From contig NZ_JAHDTI010000010.1 in NCBI RefSeq assembly GCF_018531495.1, forward strand, positions 372,001 to 436,000: a DNA stretch of 64,000 nucleotides. The letters run 5' to 3'. The notes below the pieces were generated by a model. That model made no database searches, was not told the origin of the DNA, and worked only from the letters and a program-made list of their open reading frames with translations. Within the stretch, counting starts at the first letter, position 1; each line of letters starts with the position of its first letter. This document shows, one piece after another, positions 61,527 to 64,000 of the stretch. Made by a program: the position numbers and the translations under genes. Source of the stretch: Nonomuraea sediminis. Lineage in GTDB: Bacteria; Actinomycetota; Actinomycetes; Streptosporangiales; Streptosporangiaceae.

Positions 61527-63287
61527 TTACTGGGTACCGAGGGTGAGGAACTCGTACATGCCCCAGTTCTGGCTGACGAAGATGTTCTTCACTGTCGGCG
61601 GCCGGTAGAACAGGCCGTGCGCCCAGACGTAGGGCAGGATGAACGCGTCGTCCATGACCTTCGCGTCGATCGCCGCCCAGGTGTCGTTGCGCTTGGTCTC
61701 GTCCAGCTCGGCAGCCGCCTGGTCGACGAGCTTGTCGATCTCGGGGTCCTTGACGCCGAGGTTGGTGTTACCAGCGGCGCGGATGACCCGGCTGTCGACG
61801 ATCTGCTGGAAGAAGCCGAAGCTCTCCGGCCAGTCGGCGCCCCAGCCGTAGACCATCAGGCCCAGGCCGTTCTTCTTGGCGAAGTCGGGCTTGCCGGCGT
61901 ACAGCTTGAAGTAGTCACCCTGCGGGAAGCCCTTGAGCTCCAGCTTGATGCCCACGCGGCCGAGCGACTGCTGCAGCGCCTCGGCGGTCTGCTTCTCGGC
62001 GGAACGCTCGTTGCGGAAGGAGATCACGGTGCTGAAGCCTTCGGGCTTGCCGCAGGCCTGCAGTTCCTTCTTGGCGTTCTCGACGTCGCCGGTCGGCTGC
62101 GCCTTGACGTTGTAGGGGTCGATCGGCTTGTAGCCCGGCAGCATCGGCGGCATCAGGCTGGTCGCGATGTCGCCACCGGCCTCGGGGCCACCGTAGACAC
62201 CCTGGATGGCCGACTTGTCCGCAGCGAACAGCACGGCCTTGCGGCAGTGGATGTTGTCGAACGGCGGCACATCACTGTTGAGGTTGGTGAACCAGGTACG
62301 GGCGATCGGCGCGGAGTCGGCGTACTGCTTGCGCTTCGGGTCCGTCAGGACCGTCTTGCGGGCGTTGGCCGCCACACCGGTGCTGTTGACCTTGATGTCG
62401 ATCTTACCGGACAGCAGACGCTGGTCCAGGTCGTCCTCGTTCTGGCCGAGGAGAACCTCGATCGAGTCGTTGAGCTGCTTGCGGTTGGGGTCGGTCGCGG
62501 CGTCCCACTGGGGGTTCTTGACCAGCTCGATCCGCTTGCCCAGCTCGTGCGCCTTGAACATGTACGGGCCGGTGGCGACAGGGTGCTCCTTGTACTTCGC
62601 GCCCGTGTCCTTGGCCTCCGGCACCGGGGCCGTCTGCGGCAGCATCGCCAGGTAGTCGAAACCACCGAACGGCTTCTTCAGGTGGAAGACGATCGTGTTG
62701 TCGTCGGGGGTCTCGATGCCCTTCCAGCTGTCCAGCTTGCCCTTCATCTTGTAAGGGCCGGTGTAGCCGTCGGTCTCGAGCATGTCACCGAAGTACGTGG
62801 GGCCGTTGGGCAGGATGTCCTTGTCCAACGCCCGGGCCACGCCGTACTTCACGTCCTTGGAGGTCACCGGGGTGCCGTCCTCGAACTTGATGCCCTGACG
62901 CAGCTTGTAGGTCCAGGTCTTACCGCCGTCGGAGGCCTTGCCGACATCCTCGGCCAGGTCACCGACGAGCTGCAGGCCGTCCTTGCCGGGGACCGGCTTG
63001 AACATCGTCAGCGCCCGGGTGTAGAAGCGGGCGAAGTTCCAGGCGTAGCCGTAGTACATGTCGCCCGGGTCGACCGAGTCGAAGTCACCGGGCATGCCCA
63101 TGTGCAGGGTGCCGCCCGTCTTTTCTGACGGGTTGACGACCTGCTCCACACCGGCATTGAACTGGCTCGTGGGCTCCTTGCCGCCACCACCCGTGCTCTT
63201 GTTGCCGCCGCCACCGCCACACGCGGAGACGACCAGGGCGAGAGCGGCGGTCACTGCGACCGCGGACGCCGTGGATCTCATCTTCAT
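61527..63287 (-). CDS. Peptide ABC transporter substrate-binding lipoprotein (OppA-like)
   Basis: A 586-residue family 5 binding protein with signal peptide and lipobox VVSAC (Cys23) followed by a Gly/Asn-rich linker. Family blocks are TWTYKLRQGIKFEDGTPVTS, KYGVARALDKDI and KAVLFAADKSAIQGVYGG. It binds oligopeptides or similar ligands outside the cell. The ATG at 63287 or the one at 63281 may be used; the ribosome site is weak (AGGT). It lies between the two permease genes, an unusual but known order. Confidence 0.93.
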   Translation of the reverse strand: MKMRSTASAVAVTAALALVVSACGGGGGNKSTGGGGKEPTSQFNAGVEQVVNPSEKTGGTLHMGMPGDFDSVDPGDMYYGYAWNFARFYTRALTMFKPVPGKDGLQLVGDLAEDVGKASDGGKTWTYKLRQGIKFEDGTPVTSKDVKYGVARALDKDILPNGPTYFGDMLETDGYTGPYKMKGKLDSWKGIETPDDNTIVFHLKKPFGGFDYLAMLPQTAPVPEAKDTGAKYKEHPVATGPYMFKAHELGKRIELVKNPQWDAATDPNRKQLNDSIEVLLGQNEDDLDQRLLSGKIDIKVNSTGVAANARKTVLTDPKRKQYADSAPIARTWFTNLNSDVPPFDNIHCRKAVLFAADKSAIQGVYGGPEAGGDIATSLMPPMLPGYKPIDPYNVKAQPTGDVENAKKELQACGKPEGFSTVISFRNERSAEKQTAEALQQSLGRVGIKLELKGFPQGDYFKLYAGKPDFAKKNGLGLMVYGWGADWPESFGFFQQIVDSRVIRAAGNTNLGVKDPEIDKLVDQAAAELDETKRNDTWAAIDAKVMDDAFILPYVWAHGLFYRPPTVKNIFVSQNWGMYEFLTLGTQ

Positions 63288-63344
63288 TGACCTAGCACAC
63301 CCCTTGAATGTAGGAGTACAGAACATTTCGGAAAACTCACGAGG

Positions 63345-64000
63345 TCATCGGGCCTTCGGGTCGAACGCGTCCCGGAGGCCGTCACCGAGCAGGTTGAAGG
63401 CCAGCACGGTAATGAAGATCGCGAGGCCGGGGAAGAGCATGAAGTTCGGCGCCACGTCGTAGTTGTGCACGGCGTCGGCCAGCATGCCTCCCCACGTCGG
63501 AGTGGGCGGGCGCACACCCACGCCCAGGAAGGACAGCGCGGCCTCGAACAGCACGTTGGAGGGGATCAGCAGCGTGGAGTAGACGAGGATCGGCGCCAGC
63601 AGGTTGGGCAGGATCTCCTTGAACAGGATGATGTGGCTGCGCGCGCCCAGGCTCCGTGAGGCGTCGACGAACTCCCTTTCGCGCAGGGAGAGCGTTTGAC
63701 CACGGATTATTCGGCCGATGTAGGGCCAGTTGAAGAACCCGATGATGAACACCAGCAGGCTGATCCGCAGCGAGTCTCCCGACAGGCCGAAGGCCTTGTC
63801 CGGGATCACCCCCGCCAGCGCCAGCGCGAACACCAGCAGCGGGAAGGCCAGGAAGATGTCCATGGCCCGGCTGATCACCGTGTCGATCCAGCCGCCGAAG
63901 AAGCCGGCGATCATGCCGAACACGGTGCCGAGCACCACGCACAGCAGCGTGGCCAGGAACGCGATCAGCAGCGAGACGCGCGCCCCATAGAGGATGCGAC
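63345..64000 (-). CDS. Peptide ABC transporter permease (OppC-like), cut by window edge
   Basis: The frame is open to the right edge, so the N-terminal part is missing; about 217 C-terminal residues are seen. It reads ILYGARVSLLIAFLATLLCV at the edge, then GWIDTVISRAMDIFLAFPLL and the EAA loop FVDASRSLGARSHIILFKEI, and ends LLGDGLRDAFDPKAR, the usual OppC/DppC end. It is the first gene of the operon inside the window; more may precede it. Confidence 0.93.
   Translation of the reverse strand, partial: RILYGARVSLLIAFLATLLCVVLGTVFGMIAGFFGGWIDTVISRAMDIFLAFPLLVFALALAGVIPDKAFGLSGDSLRISLLVFIIGFFNWPYIGRIIRGQTLSLREREFVDASRSLGARSHIILFKEILPNLLAPILVYSTLLIPSNVLFEAALSFLGVGVRPPTPTWGGMLADAVHNYDVAPNFMLFPGLAIFITVLAFNLLGDGLRDAFDPKAR

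Noticed and set aside
61617..63128. 503-codon plus-strand ORF
   Set aside because: It lies opposite the peptide-binding lipoprotein gene and has no family likeness or ribosome site.

Overview
The window is high-GC DNA from an actinomycete. Many genes start with GTG or TTG, several have a -10 hexamer placed 6-7 bases before the start codon (probable leaderless transcripts), and there is a complete Pup-proteasome system with Tat, FKBP and WYL-regulator genes beside it. The gene set and the spacer composition suggest a Nonomuraea-like member of the Streptosporangiaceae. That placement is inference, because no rRNA gene is present. I see no rRNA, tRNA, CRISPR array, insertion sequence or prophage.

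Layout. Positions 1-6200 hold nucleic-acid enzymes: the end of a 5'-3' exonuclease, an RNB-type ribonuclease and a Ski2-like helicase. Positions 6200-18970 are mostly minus-strand core genes: a lipid kinase, tatC, tatA, pafC, pafB, two FKBP lipoproteins, pafA, prcA and prcB. Positions 19100-24600 are an insert on the plus strand: a carbohydrate ABC transporter and a Y-family polymerase. Positions 24585-29000 resume the Pup pathway on the minus strand: an endonuclease VII-like gene, pup, a membrane protein and dop. Positions 29100-42220 are accessory: an acyltransferase, lysA, an amino-acid ABC operon with a D-aminoacylase and a beta-lactamase-fold hydrolase, LysR and TetR regulators, an ABC exporter and an HTH/Clp-N pair. 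Positions 42470-45290 carry the proteasomal ATPase gene mpa and trmI. Positions 45340-51230 hold a tandem GNAT protein, a GAF-like protein, an EACC1-like protein, an unusual zinc ribbon-DUF4145-YbaK fusion and a large LuxR-type NTPase regulator. Positions 51630-55440 carry FHA, site-2 protease and RecB-like genes. The window ends with a two-component system and a peptide ABC transporter (opp-type) that runs off the right edge.

How the genes work together. Dop and PafA prepare and attach Pup, Mpa unfolds pupylated proteins, and PrcA/PrcB degrade them. PafB/PafC are WYL regulators known in mycobacteria to activate the DNA-damage response. The lysA region looks like amino-acid and peptide or cell-wall scavenging. 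The spacers carry a dispersed composite repeat whose hairpin end lies 8-19 bp after the stop codon of at least six minus-strand genes, so it probably serves as a mobile terminator cassette.

Most notable: the terminator-associated repeat family; the DUF4145-YbaK/EACC1/LuxR-NTPase locus; a 24-codon overlapping ORF plus a 14-bp hairpin that buries the pafC start; and several sharp operator-like dyads.
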